A stretch of DNA of 42,336 nt from Clostridium lacusfryxellense (GCF_018861735.1 NZ_JAHLEB010000047.1:1-42336); one strand, 5' to 3'. Shown: positions 16,258 through 25,011, counted from the stretch's first letter. The notes: generated from the sequence alone by a model not told the origin. Translations and numbers: made by a program.

Positions 16258-18477
16258 TTGAATAATAAAGAATACGATATGAATTCTACTGGGATAGATT
16301 CTAAGCTTATAGATGCTACAATAATAGAGGTAGAATTAAAAAAACAGCTTGAATTTAATATAGAAAAAGAACAATTAAAGGGCGCTTGTGAAATTATTAG
16401 TGAAGAAATTCTAAAATATATCGAAAAAAGAAAAGAAATTACAAAATATATTTTAGATTATAGGAAAAAAGTAATTGAAGACTATAGAGATGATGAAGAT
16501 ATGGTAATAGAGTATTTTGATCATGAGATATATGTTAAAGAAGAGGCTTTTAAAACTATTGATAGAAGACTTAAGGAATTAACTGCGCTTAAAAGTTCTC
16601 CTTATTTTGGAAGAATAGATTTCTCAGAAGAAGACTATGGCATTAACAAAATGTATGTAGGAAGATTCGGAGTTACTCCAGAGAATACCTATGAACCCTT
16701 AATAGTAGATTGGAGGGCACCGGTTGCATCTTTATTTTATACTGGGGCTCTAGGGGAAGCTTTTTATGATGCTCCTAAGCAGAAAATATTAGTAAATATC
16801 TTAGCTAAGAGACAGTTTATTATAAAAAAAGAAAAGCTTATGGGAATGTTTGATTCAGCACTTGATGTAAAAGATGAGATACTTCAGATGGTACTTAGTA
16901 GTAATGCTGGAGAAAAGCTAAAAGATATAATAATGACAATACAAAAGGAACAAGATGAGCTAATAAGACAACCAAGACTACAAACTATTGTAGTTGATGG
17001 TGTTGCTGGTAGTGGTAAAACTACTATTGCTCTTCATAGGGTAGCATATTTACTTTATAATTATAGAAAAATACTTGAAGATAAGGTTTTGATATTAGGA
17101 CCTAATAATGTATTTATGGAATACATATCTTCAGTGTTACCAAGCCTTGGAGAATCAGGAGTTAAACAAACAACATTTAGAGATTTCGCTTTTGATATCT
17201 TAGAGTTAAATGAAGTTATGAGTTTAAAAGAATACATGGAGAAAGTACTTGGCGGAGAAAAAGAATTCACTCAGGATATTATGTATAAAAACTCTTCCCT
17301 CTATAAAAACTTCCTTGATGATTCAATAGAAAAACTAGATAGGGAATACTTTGAAGTAAAAGATATAAACTTCATGGATGAGATAGTTTTATCTGAAAAA
17401 GATATAAATGATATGTTCAACATACACTATAAGACAATGCCTTTATTTAGAAGAAGTAAGAAAATTAAACGAATTATTTATTTGAAAATTAGTGAAGCAA
17501 GAGACGAAAAGGTTAGATTTATACAAAAGGAATATGAAAAAGCTGTAGCAGCTTTGCCTGAAGAGGAACAAGGCTATAAAGTTAATGATTTAGATTTTAA
17601 TAGAAGACTTAAAATTAGAGAAGTTATTAAAGAGGTATTAGATTTAAAAAGAAAACTAACTTGGCTAGAAAATGGAAACTGTGTTGAACTATACAATAAA
17701 ATAAATGGACATAAAACATTAACCGAAAATGATTTAGGCGGAATTTTATATCTTAAAATTAAGCTAGAAGGTATTAAGATGCCTGAAGAAATAAAACACG
17801 TTGTAATAGATGAAGCGCAAGATTATAATCAACTTCAATTTTGGGTTATAAAAGAATTGACAGGATGTGCGTCACTCACTATAGTGGGGGATAGCAATCA
17901 AAGACTAATACCATTTGACGGAACATTACCAATGCACGATATTAAAAATATACTTCCACGTTGTAATGTACAAGAGTTTAGATTAAATACGAGTTACAGA
18001 TCAACAAAGGAAATTATGGAGTATGCTAATAAATATTTGCATGCGGATCCTATTGTTCCAATAGTAAGAAACGGTGAAGTGGTAACAGAAAAATTAATTA
18101 GTGATAAGGATGAACTTAAAAAATTCATTTTAGAAAAGGTTGAATATTTTAAAGGCAAAACTTATGAAAATATTGCAATCATCTGTAAAGATATAAAAGA
18201 AACAGAAAAAATGTTTGAGTTAATTCATGAAAACTCTAATGTTAAAATTATAGATAAAGAGAATGCTGTTTATCATAGTGGAACAGTGGTGCTTCCATCG
18301 TATTTTGCAAAGGGACTTGAATTTGATGCGGTTATAATGGTATTAGATGAGCCAACTGATGGGCATAAAGACAATTCAGATAGCTTAGAGAGTAAATATA
18401 TGCAAGAAGATAAACTTAGGTATGTAATGGCAACTAGAGCGTTACATGAACTTCATGTGGTTAAAAAAATGGTGTAA
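16258..18477 (+). CDS. helD: HelD-type helicase / RNA polymerase recycling factor
   Basis: A 739-residue UvrD-like superfamily 1 protein. The N-terminal 120 residues are a charged coiled coil (KKQLEFNIEKEQLKGACEII) as in HelD. A conserved segment follows (YVGRFGVTPENTYEPLIVDW, RAPVASLFYTG). Walker A is VDGVAGSGKTTIALHR, the Walker B region is VVIDEAQDYNQLQFW, then GDSNQRL, TSYRSTKEI, and the C-terminal motifs SGTVVLPSYFAKGLEFDAVI and YVMATRALHELHV. HelD binds RNA polymerase and uses ATP to free it from stalled complexes. The start is TTG 16258, about seven bases from GGGGTG; the GTG at 16249 is part of that site. A strong terminator at 18584 follows. Confidence 0.9.
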   Translation: MNNKEYDMNSTGIDSKLIDATIIEVELKKQLEFNIEKEQLKGACEIISEEILKYIEKRKEITKYILDYRKKVIEDYRDDEDMVIEYFDHEIYVKEEAFKTIDRRLKELTALKSSPYFGRIDFSEEDYGINKMYVGRFGVTPENTYEPLIVDWRAPVASLFYTGALGEAFYDAPKQKILVNILAKRQFIIKKEKLMGMFDSALDVKDEILQMVLSSNAGEKLKDIIMTIQKEQDELIRQPRLQTIVVDGVAGSGKTTIALHRVAYLLYNYRKILEDKVLILGPNNVFMEYISSVLPSLGESGVKQTTFRDFAFDILELNEVMSLKEYMEKVLGGEKEFTQDIMYKNSSLYKNFLDDSIEKLDREYFEVKDINFMDEIVLSEKDINDMFNIHYKTMPLFRRSKKIKRIIYLKISEARDEKVRFIQKEYEKAVAALPEEEQGYKVNDLDFNRRLKIREVIKEVLDLKRKLTWLENGNCVELYNKINGHKTLTENDLGGILYLKIKLEGIKMPEEIKHVVIDEAQDYNQLQFWVIKELTGCASLTIVGDSNQRLIPFDGTLPMHDIKNILPRCNVQEFRLNTSYRSTKEIMEYANKYLHADPIVPIVRNGEVVTEKLISDKDELKKFILEKVEYFKGKTYENIAIICKDIKETEKMFELIHENSNVKIIDKENAVYHSGTVVLPSYFAKGLEFDAVIMVLDEPTDGHKDNSDSLESKYMQEDKLRYVMATRALHELHVVKKMV

Positions 18478-18506
18478 GTGGGATGAGATAAAAAAAACCA
18501 ATGATT

Positions 18507-18574
18507 GGGGACGGTTAATAATTTTTTAACCAATGGTTGGTAATGGGGTTTGGGACGGTTAACAATTTTTTACC
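18507..18574 (+). repeat. Left pair of GGGACGGTTAA repeats flanking the RAYT gene
   Basis: Two direct copies, GGGGACGGTTAATAATTTTT (from 18507) and GGGACGGTTAACAATTTTTT (from 18552), separated by CCAATGGTTGG-rich sequence. Inverted copies stand on the other side of the transposase gene (19788 and 19836). Confidence 0.85.
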
Positions 18575-18583
18575 TTCTATTTT

Positions 18584-18620
18584 GGTACAAGTTTTCATAG
18601 AAAACTTGTACCTTTTTTGT
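18584..18620 (+). terminator. Terminator after helD
   Basis: GGTACAAGTTTTC (18584-18596) pairs perfectly with GAAAACTTGTACC (18600-18612), followed by TTTTTTGTT. It lies just inside the left repeats of the RAYT unit. Confidence 0.88.
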
Positions 18621-18773
18621 TAAAAGCGTATTCATTAATCGGTTATTCTCGTTTTTAACTTGTGATGTTCATTATAATATTATATATTTGGTGCTTGTAC
18701 ACATTTTTCTCAATTATATAATTTCTCAAAAAAAATTTTTTTAAATAGGTTATACTCTAGTTAGTTATTATCA

Positions 18774-19685
18774 TTAAACATAACATTTAAGAAAATCCTC
18801 AATAATATTTTCATACTTAGAGTCTGTTCCAATCAATTCTATACCAATAGTGCTTAATTTCGATACTCTAGCTTGCGTAACATTCCCAAGTGCACTAGTT
18901 ATATCTCTAGATCTAAAATTGCATATGCTTCTCATTAGAACTACTGTTAAGGCTTTTGCATGCACAAGATTTCTACTAAACTTCATGTGAATATGTAGTT
19001 TTGATATATTCATTCTTGTTGATATAAAATCAAATATATCTTCTGGGGTTATGTCTCTTACAAGCATTCTCCTTTCGCTTTTGTATTCTGTTTTTGTGTC
19101 TTCAAATTCTATTTCTTGTTTCAAACTTGATTCACTACATGGGGAAATAAGTTTATAATAATTTTCTCTAGCAATTTTAAGGTTTTCACCAAAATGATTC
19201 ATAACATACCTGTAATCAACTAAATTAAAATGGTCACGCCTTTTACCTAAAAATATTCCTAAGCTAGAGAAAGCATATTCATCAGGACAAGTTCTATATT
19301 CTACTATAGACCTAGGATTATTGTGCATATATAGGGATAATGTCTTTAAATATATATCATTATCAACTATTTTACTCTTAAATCTATCTTTAAAAAGATG
19401 ACCTTCCCTTTTATACTTTCTATTAAAGTACAATGCGTAAGAAAAATTTATTCCATGCATTACCTTTGATATATCGGATCCATTAGCATCAATCATCAAA
19501 TGTGAATGGTTATCCATAAGGCAATACCCATAAATTTTAAACTTATAGAGTGTCTTATACTTTTTTATAAGTGATAAATATTTTTTCTTATCATCAACAT
19601 CTCTGAATAAACTTACCTCTGTGATGCTTTTACATATTACATGGAATATGGATTCAGTTGTTTTTACTCTTGCCTTTCTTGGCAT
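18774..19685 (-). CDS. RAYT-type transposase (Y1 HUH, REP-associated) with DnaA-like C-terminal domain
   Basis: A 303-residue single-strand-DNA transposase of the IS200/TnpA-REP group. N-terminal PRKARVKTTESIFHVICKS, the HUH-type site NHSHLMI (with Ser in the middle position), YFNRKYKREGHLFKDRFKSK, and the YMHNNP segment with the likely catalytic Tyr are visible. Residues about 205-290 (ITPEDIFDFISTRMNISKLH, then RDITSALGNVTQARVSKL) resemble the DNA-binding C-terminal domain of DnaA, as in many clostridial members. Such enzymes recognise hairpins in nearby REP-type repeats. Repeats ending in GGGACGGTTAA flank this gene on both sides in inverted orientation. The start ATG follows GAGAGGTGATATATT. 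Confidence 0.88.
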   Translation of the reverse strand: MPRKARVKTTESIFHVICKSITEVSLFRDVDDKKKYLSLIKKYKTLYKFKIYGYCLMDNHSHLMIDANGSDISKVMHGINFSYALYFNRKYKREGHLFKDRFKSKIVDNDIYLKTLSLYMHNNPRSIVEYRTCPDEYAFSSLGIFLGKRRDHFNLVDYRYVMNHFGENLKIARENYYKLISPCSESSLKQEIEFEDTKTEYKSERRMLVRDITPEDIFDFISTRMNISKLHIHMKFSRNLVHAKALTVVLMRSICNFRSRDITSALGNVTQARVSKLSTIGIELIGTDSKYENIIEDFLKCYV

Positions 19686-19785
19686 AATATATCACCTCTC
19701 GCATATTATTTTCTAAATTATTGCCTATGTGTATAGATGATATTCATTTCTTAGGCGAATTTAAAATAGTTGAGATAGTGGAATT

Positions 19786-19856
19786 AGTTGTTAACCGTCC
19801 CAAACCAAACCCAAGGTGAAGCAATAGCCAATTAGTTGTTAACCGTCCCCAAACCT
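19786..19856 (-). repeat. Right pair of inverted GGGACGGTTAA repeats
   Basis: Two copies of TTGTTAACCGTCCC (19788 onward and 19836 onward), the reverse complement of the left repeats, each followed by CAAACC-rich sequence (19801-19890) that is strongly biased to A and C on this strand. Confidence 0.85.
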
Positions 19857-19903
19857 AAACCCCAAACCCAAAAGCAAACCCAAAACCAAACTAACAAGAC
19901 ATA

Positions 19904-20269
19904 TCACCTTGTTAGCTCATCCCAATTCTCTATAATCTCATTTAACTCAATAAGCGTACTGCTTTTATCTTCACTAGCTATTGAGCCTTTAAGTCTTGCA
20001 AGATTTAAATTTATATTATATATCTCATCTGTTTCAACGCTATATTGAATTCTAGGTATAATCTTTTTCCATGCAAAATCAATACTAGCGATATCTTCAT
20101 GAAGTTTATCCCAGTTTTCAACTTTAGTATGTTCTATAGAGAGAGTTACGAAGGCAATTACATCTTCAGAAGGTTTATGAGGCTTTTTTAAATAATTGCC
20201 ACCTAACATTACTAATACAAATATAGTTAAAGTAACTATAGGTATAGCAAATGATATAAATTTTTTCAT
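19904..20269 (-). CDS. DUF4363 family protein
   Basis: A 121-residue protein with an N-terminal membrane helix or uncleaved signal (MKKFISFAIPIVTLTIFVLVML) and an outward-facing helical domain with WDKLHEDIASIDFAWKKIIP and RLKGSIASEDKSSTLIELNE. This matches DUF4363, a clostridial family of unknown function commonly found beside DUF421 genes, as here. The start ATG has an AAGGAG site. It is downstream of the DUF421 gene by 51 bases in the same operon. Its 3' end lies next to the RAYT repeat region, so that element sits directly after this operon. Confidence 0.85.
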   Translation of the reverse strand: MKKFISFAIPIVTLTIFVLVMLGGNYLKKPHKPSEDVIAFVTLSIEHTKVENWDKLHEDIASIDFAWKKIIPRIQYSVETDEIYNINLNLARLKGSIASEDKSSTLIELNEIIENWDELTR

Positions 20270-20320
20270 AAGTTAGCTACTCCTTTATGTTTATTTAACA
20301 TCTAATTATTTAATAGCTCT

Positions 20321-21025
20321 TTATTTAATATCTTCCTTTATATGATCATTATAAAGATCTATGTGTAATCCGCTTTCTTTATTATAGGTAGCTAAAAACA
20401 CCTGCGAAAAATCATTAATACCTTGTTTGTTTAGTTTTATCATCAGCCACCTTTCATTTCTATTAATAATTTTTAAGTTATCTGGAAGAACAGAGCCATC
20501 ATAAATTACTTCGAAATCAGTACTGGCAGCTGATGTTTTAAGTTTTAAATCTTTCGGAGTAACTGGATCACATTCAGTTTTTTTTAAGATCGATAATTGA
20601 CCATCCTTTTCTAAAACTGCGTAGGCTACTTGGTCTAGGTCAAAAACGCCTTTATCTCTTAACTGCGCTAGTAGATCACCTATGGTATAACGATATTTTT
20701 TCATAGACTGCTCAAGAATTTTTCCATTAGTAATAACAATGGTTGGCTCACCATCAAGAAATTCTTCAGCGGTTTTAGATTTAATGGTTATTAGTTGCAA
20801 GATGAGGCATAATATAGACCAGGTAAGTAGTCCTACCCAATGAGGCCACGCTCTACTAGTTAAATCTGTAGTTAGTGTGGAGGCAGTAGATCCGATGGTT
20901 ATACCAACTACATAATCAAAAAAAGTAAGTTGACTAACCTGCTGTTTGCCTAGCATTCTAGTAAATATTAATAGGGTGAAAAAACCTATTATTCCTCTTA
21001 CAAGGACTATTAAACCTTCATTCAT
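20321..21025 (-). CDS. DUF421 (YetF-like) membrane protein
   Basis: A 234-residue protein with about three N-terminal membrane helices (LIVLVRGIIGFFTLLIFTRM; LTFFDYVVGITIGSTAS; WVGLLTWSILCLILQLITI) and a cytoplasmic or outer domain beginning DGEPTIVITNGKILEQSMKK. The LGKQQVSQLTFFDYVVGITIGS segment is the signature of DUF421. Function is not established; Bacillus members (YetF, YdfS) are linked to spore traits, so a spore-related role is possible but unproven here. It forms an operon with the DUF4363 gene. The start ATG follows GAAGGTGTTACT. Confidence 0.9.
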   Translation of the reverse strand: MNEGLIVLVRGIIGFFTLLIFTRMLGKQQVSQLTFFDYVVGITIGSTASTLTTDLTSRAWPHWVGLLTWSILCLILQLITIKSKTAEEFLDGEPTIVITNGKILEQSMKKYRYTIGDLLAQLRDKGVFDLDQVAYAVLEKDGQLSILKKTECDPVTPKDLKLKTSAASTDFEVIYDGSVLPDNLKIINRNERWLMIKLNKQGINDFSQVFLATYNKESGLHIDLYNDHIKEDIK

Positions 21026-21226
21026 AGTAACACCTTCTTTAATAATATTTTGTCCGGATTTATTATTTATATGTTATAATAATTACAAATTTACAAATCT
21101 ACACAAAAATAGCTATTTGATCATATTATAAATAAAATGAAAAAAACTCAGTAATGTAAGATTATATTACAATTTTAAAATCAAAATTTATAGTATAAAA
21201 AATTTGTGAAAATCCATTAATTGCTA

Positions 21227-21253
21227 TTGAGTTTTATTTTAATTCTGATATAA
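21227..21253 (+). promoter_or_regulatory. Probable promoter of the 6S-like RNA
   Basis: TTGAGT (21227-21232) and TATAAT (21248-21253), 15 bases apart, lie upstream of the structured RNA region with no gene between. Predicted transcription start is about 21260. Confidence 0.45.
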
Positions 21254-21294
21254 TAAAATTAACAGAAAGTAATTAAACGTATTCAAAAGTTTAT

Positions 21295-21495
21295 ATGTTA
21301 TTATTTCTGGGATATTCGTGAAGCTCCTATTTTCAACCTACAATATTTATACGGGAGTTCGAGATCTAGATGTGGATTTGGCTTATAAGCCCAATTTTAG
21401 AATTGGCAAGGACTGTTACGCATCTCTGAGGACACCCACCTATCATAAAGATAGGTGTAAAAATTGGGGCAACGGTATTTTGGATAATAAGCTTA
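21295..21495 (+). ncRNA. ssrS: Probable 6S RNA
   Basis: A non-coding region predicted to fold into one long rod. The ends pair: TTATTATTTCTGGGATATT (about 21298-21316) with GGTATTTTGGATAATAA (about 21474-21490). A short inner hairpin ACACCTATC-type stem forms at 21433-21455 (CACCTATC with GATAGGTG). Segments such as CTCCTATTTTCAACCTACA and ACGGGAGTTCGAGAT look like the Firmicute 6S RNA consensus as I remember it. 6S RNA binds housekeeping RNA polymerase in its active site and acts as a template mimic. A promoter-like pair upstream and a terminator directly downstream support a separate small RNA gene. The identification is from memory and needs a covariance-model search. Confidence 0.65.
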
Positions 21496-21514
21496 AAATT
21501 TTGAGTAATTCATG

Positions 21515-21542
21515 AAGGAGATAGAAATATCTCCTTTTTTAG
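21515..21542 (+). terminator. Terminator of the 6S-like RNA
   Basis: AAGGAGATA (21515-21523) pairs with TATCTCCTT (21528-21536) around GAAA, followed by TTTTTA. Confidence 0.88.
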
Positions 21543-21643
21543 TGTCCAAAAAATTATGAACGCTTGTTTGTATGGTATAATTAGTTATAATAATAAGGCG
21601 TCTAAAATAACAAAAGGCATGCCTAATATCGAGGTGTAATTAT

Positions 21644-22453
21644 ATGGAAGAAGAAAGAATCCTTAAGATGATAGAAAATAACCCGATTGTTATAAAAAAC
21701 ATTGAAAATCCTAGTGATGAGATGATACTTATGGCTATAAAAAAAGATGGCATAATGTTGCGTTATGTAAAAAATGCTACAGAGCAAATGCAACAAATAG
21801 CAATTAAAAGCAATTTAAGAGCAATTGAATTCATAGCGAATCCCACGGAGGAAATGAAGAAGTATGCTGTGTCGCAGTTGTGGAATATTTTGGAGTTAAT
21901 AAAAGATCCTAATGAAGAACTTATAAAAATAGGTATAGATCAAAAAGGATATGCAATAAAGTATGCAAAAGACCCAAGCATATTACTTCAAAGATTATCT
22001 ATAGAAAAAGATTACGACTCTATAAAATACATAAAAGAGCCAATTGAAGAAATACAGCTTTTAGCCATAAAGAAAAACTATAATGCTTTGAGATATATAG
22101 AAAATGCAACAATAAGTGCAGAAATACTGGCAATTGAGATGAATGAAGCTGCAATAAAGTTTGTAGTAAATATAGATGTTAATAAAAAAATATTATTTTT
22201 AAAACACAATGTTTTGGTAATTAAATATACTATTAATGACTTGAGAAGAGATGAGGTTGAGCAGGCTCTTATAGAAGTTTTATCTAAAGAGGTTGTACCG
22301 GAAAAATACGTAAGGGATTTTATAAATTGTGACAGCATAAATGAGAAATATGGAAACATATCTATGGATAAAATTATATTTATTTATAAATATGGCAGTA
22401 AATTTTGTAAAAGAATAGCAGTAGATGAAAAACTAAATCTAATGAAAAACTAA
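21644..22453 (+). CDS. Helical-repeat protein (DUF4116-like repeats)
   Basis: A 269-residue soluble protein built from about eight imperfect repeats of roughly 22-24 residues. Each runs like IENPSDEMILMAIKKDGIML or IANPTEEMKKYAVSQLWNIL: a turn with N-P, a helix with E and A, then a helix with I/L-K-Y/F-I. This resembles DUF4116-type repeats, which form curved helical scaffolds for protein binding. The last 60 residues are a different basic domain. It is the first gene of a tight unit with a MoxR-type ATPase and a VWA protein (41 and 25 bases between genes), so it is likely a partner or adaptor in that complex. The start ATG follows GAGGTG. A 17-bp tandem repeat crosses its stop codon. Confidence 0.7.
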   Translation: MEEERILKMIENNPIVIKNIENPSDEMILMAIKKDGIMLRYVKNATEQMQQIAIKSNLRAIEFIANPTEEMKKYAVSQLWNILELIKDPNEELIKIGIDQKGYAIKYAKDPSILLQRLSIEKDYDSIKYIKEPIEEIQLLAIKKNYNALRYIENATISAEILAIEMNEAAIKFVVNIDVNKKILFLKHNVLVIKYTINDLRRDEVEQALIEVLSKEVVPEKYVRDFINCDSINEKYGNISMDKIIFIYKYGSKFCKRIAVDEKLNLMKN

Positions 22454-22472
22454 ATCTAATGAAAAACTAAAT
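22425..22472 (+). repeat. Three tandem 17-bp repeats across a stop codon
   Basis: ATGAAAAACTAAATCTA is repeated about 2.8 times (22425-22440, 22441-22457, 22458-22472). The stop codon of the helical-repeat protein lies in the second unit. Confidence 0.9.
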
Positions 22473-22494
22473 ATTATGTAAGAAAGGATAAATT

Positions 22495-23613
22495 ATGAAT
22501 TTTAAAGATACAATGCAAAGTGTAGATCTTGTTATACAAACAAATGAGGTACCATTAGTTGTTGGTGAAAGTGGGATAGGTAAAACTGCATTAGCTAAAG
22601 CTCTTGCAAATATAAAAGGCTGGAGCCTGGTTATTATAGATGGAAATCTTTTAAAAGAGGGAGAGATAGGTGGTCTACCAACAGTTGAGGATTACAGTTT
22701 TAAAGATGGCAGTGGCAATGTGGTTCGCGGCAAAAGTACTATTTATGCGGTTCATACAAAGTTACAGGAGATAGATAGTCTAATAGCAAGTGGTAAAGAG
22801 GTATTTTTATTTATTGATGAAATAAATCGTTGTGAGCATACTGTTCAACAGGAACTTATGAACCTCATATTAAATAGAGAGATAAATGGGTATAAGTTAG
22901 ACAAAAAAGTAAAGATTTTAGCAGCAATGAACCCTTCTAGTAAGTATGGTGAAGACTATGATTACCAAGTAGTTGATATGGATGCAGCACAAGAGAATAG
23001 ATTTGTTATGTTACATATGAAGTGTGATTCATTAGCTTGGCTATCTTGGGCTATATCAAATAATATAGAACCAAAGGTTATAGAATTTATATCTACTTTT
23101 CCAGATTATTTACTTAGCGCCCAGGAGGGTGAGCAGACAAAAGCAACACCTAGAAGTTATGAACGTGTTTCTAAAAGCTATAAGATTTATAGAGAAAATA
23201 GTGATACAATTTCTAAAAAAGTATTTTTAAATATATTAAAAGGAAACATAGGTAATAGAATAGCTCATGAGTTTATAGCTTTTGCACGAGAGGATAACAA
23301 ACCTCTAATTACTTATGAAGATGTGTTTAATGGCGATGTATTATCAAATGATATAATAGAAACAGTGAAAAAAGAAAGCCATACTAGATTATATCTAATT
23401 GCTAAGAACATTTTGGATATAATGGATAAGAAAGAAATTGTAGATAAGGATATAAAAAGATTTGTAGAATTCCTAGAGTGTTACCCTGTGGATTTAGGTA
23501 TAGGTATTATGCAAGATATTAAAGAAAGTAATAATAGTGTTTATAAATTATGTTTGGAAAATGAAGCTTTCATTGAAATGTATTTTAAGTCGTATAATGA
23601 AATTAAAGGCTAG
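22495..23613 (+). CDS. MoxR-type AAA+ ATPase (AAA_5)
   Basis: A 372-residue ATPase. Walker A is GESGIGKTA (residues 24-32), Walker B is FLFIDEINR (about 104-112), and sensor 1 is LAAMNPSS (about 142-149). An arginine-finger region with ENRFVML follows. The C-terminal 180 residues form a helical domain of low similarity. MoxR-type ATPases act as chaperones that remodel or insert cofactors into a partner, commonly one with a VWA domain encoded next door. That is the case here: the DUF2201/VWA gene starts 25 bases later. The start ATG follows AGAAAGGATAAATT. The client of the system cannot be read from the window. Confidence 0.9.
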   Translation: MNFKDTMQSVDLVIQTNEVPLVVGESGIGKTALAKALANIKGWSLVIIDGNLLKEGEIGGLPTVEDYSFKDGSGNVVRGKSTIYAVHTKLQEIDSLIASGKEVFLFIDEINRCEHTVQQELMNLILNREINGYKLDKKVKILAAMNPSSKYGEDYDYQVVDMDAAQENRFVMLHMKCDSLAWLSWAISNNIEPKVIEFISTFPDYLLSAQEGEQTKATPRSYERVSKSYKIYRENSDTISKKVFLNILKGNIGNRIAHEFIAFAREDNKPLITYEDVFNGDVLSNDIIETVKKESHTRLYLIAKNILDIMDKKEIVDKDIKRFVEFLECYPVDLGIGIMQDIKESNNSVYKLCLENEAFIEMYFKSYNEIKG

Positions 23614-23638
23614 ATGAAATAAAAGGCTAGGTGTAATT

Positions 23639-25003
23639 ATGGGAAACAATTTTGAAAATCTTAGAAGCGCGCTTTATGATGAAATTTCTAATGTGAAAAG
23701 CATAAAGGACATGCCTAGTAATTTTACGCAAGATTTTATGAAGCTCATTACTATGGTTAATTTTATGTTGATAGATGATAATGATAACTTTTATGGATAT
23801 TTTCTACTTCAAATGTCTAGAGAAGTAAAATATGATATAGGTTCGCCAACAGCTGTGAATTTTAAAGTATCTAAGTATGTTATTTATTTTAATCCTTATA
23901 TATTTTTGAATCTTACAGGGGATCAAATGAAAAGCACTATTAAACACGAGATTTATCACATTTTATCATCTCACTTGAATCGTGCTAAAGGTCTTAAAAG
24001 AAAATACAGTACCTTAGCTATTAATATGGCAATGGATATAGTGGTGAATCAATATTTAGATCATCTGCCACCATATGCTATAACAATAGATGGGATAAAT
24101 CGTAAGTACAATATAAAGTTAGAAACCTATATGACAATGGAGTACTATGCCCATAATATTCAAGATGCCTTAAACCTACTCGAGGAAGAGGATGATAGTC
24201 AAGAAGATGATTCTAAGGATAAACACGTAGAGAAAGAATATGATATAGCTAAAACTCATGATTTATGGGAAGAATCTATAGAGGTAGATGAGGAAACTCT
24301 TGAAAATTTTACTCAGAAATTTGTATCAGTTGCAGAGAAAGGCAAAGTGCCTCTTTATTTGGAGAAGGTTCTTAAGGGAATTAAGAATGAAAAAGGTGAA
24401 ATTCCTTGGAATTTATATTTAAAAAAGATAATGGGAACTTTAGAAAGTGATAAAAAAAAGACTGTAGCAAGAAGAAGTAGACGTCAACCTAATAGACTGG
24501 ATTTAAGAGGGGAACTTAGGGGACATACAGCTAGAATTACATTGGCTATAGATATAAGTGGTAGCATAAGTGATGAGGAGTTTCAGGGAGCAATAAAAGA
24601 AGTTTTTAATATTGTAAAAACTTATAAGCATGAAATAACATTAATAGAATGTGACACATTGATAAGGCAAGTATATAAGGTTAAATCTATTAATAGTATA
24701 AGAAAGCGCTCAGATAGTCGCGGTGGTACAAAATTTACACCAGTTATTAAGTATGTAAATAATACAGATGCTAACATATTAATATATTTTACAGATGGAA
24801 AAGGTGAAGAAAAGTTAGAAGAAATGCCAAAAGGGTATAAAATATTATGGGTTATATCTGGACGTGGAGATAACCTTTCATTAAAAGAACCTATTGGAAC
24901 GGTAAAGAAACTAAAACCTGTAGAGATAATAGAGGATACGCAGGAAAGATTAGATGTAATGGTCGATGGATTTTCTGCAAATAGTCATGAACCGATTTAT
25001 TAG
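23639..25003 (+). CDS. DUF2201 metallopeptidase-like / VWA-like protein
   Basis: A 454-residue protein with two domains. The N-terminal half carries a zinc-protease-type motif HEIYH (His103, Glu104, His107) inside MKSTIKHEIYHILSSHLNR, as in DUF2201_N. An acidic linker (about 183-200, EEEDDSQEDDSKDK) follows. The C-terminal half is VWA-like: LAIDISGSIS has the metal-site residues Asp305, Ser307 and Ser309, and GGTKFTPVIKYV and YFTDGKGE complete the fold. Proteins of this type are encoded with MoxR ATPases. The pair probably works as ATPase plus metal-binding adaptor or peptidase. The start ATG follows AGGTGTAATT. A palindromic repeat begins nine bases after the stop. Confidence 0.88.
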   Translation: MGNNFENLRSALYDEISNVKSIKDMPSNFTQDFMKLITMVNFMLIDDNDNFYGYFLLQMSREVKYDIGSPTAVNFKVSKYVIYFNPYIFLNLTGDQMKSTIKHEIYHILSSHLNRAKGLKRKYSTLAINMAMDIVVNQYLDHLPPYAITIDGINRKYNIKLETYMTMEYYAHNIQDALNLLEEEDDSQEDDSKDKHVEKEYDIAKTHDLWEESIEVDEETLENFTQKFVSVAEKGKVPLYLEKVLKGIKNEKGEIPWNLYLKKIMGTLESDKKKTVARRSRRQPNRLDLRGELRGHTARITLAIDISGSISDEEFQGAIKEVFNIVKTYKHEITLIECDTLIRQVYKVKSINSIRKRSDSRGGTKFTPVIKYVNNTDANILIYFTDGKGEEKLEEMPKGYKILWVISGRGDNLSLKEPIGTVKKLKPVEIIEDTQERLDVMVDGFSANSHEPIY

Positions 25004-25011
25004 AGAGGGTA

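Noticed and set aside
19836-20048. 70-codon plus-strand frame
   Set aside because: Overlaps the RAYT flanking repeats and the antisense of the DUF4363 gene; no ribosome site.
21318-21515. 65-codon plus-strand frame
   Set aside because: It covers the structured RNA region, has no ribosome site, and its composition follows RNA stems; the 6S-like RNA explains it better.
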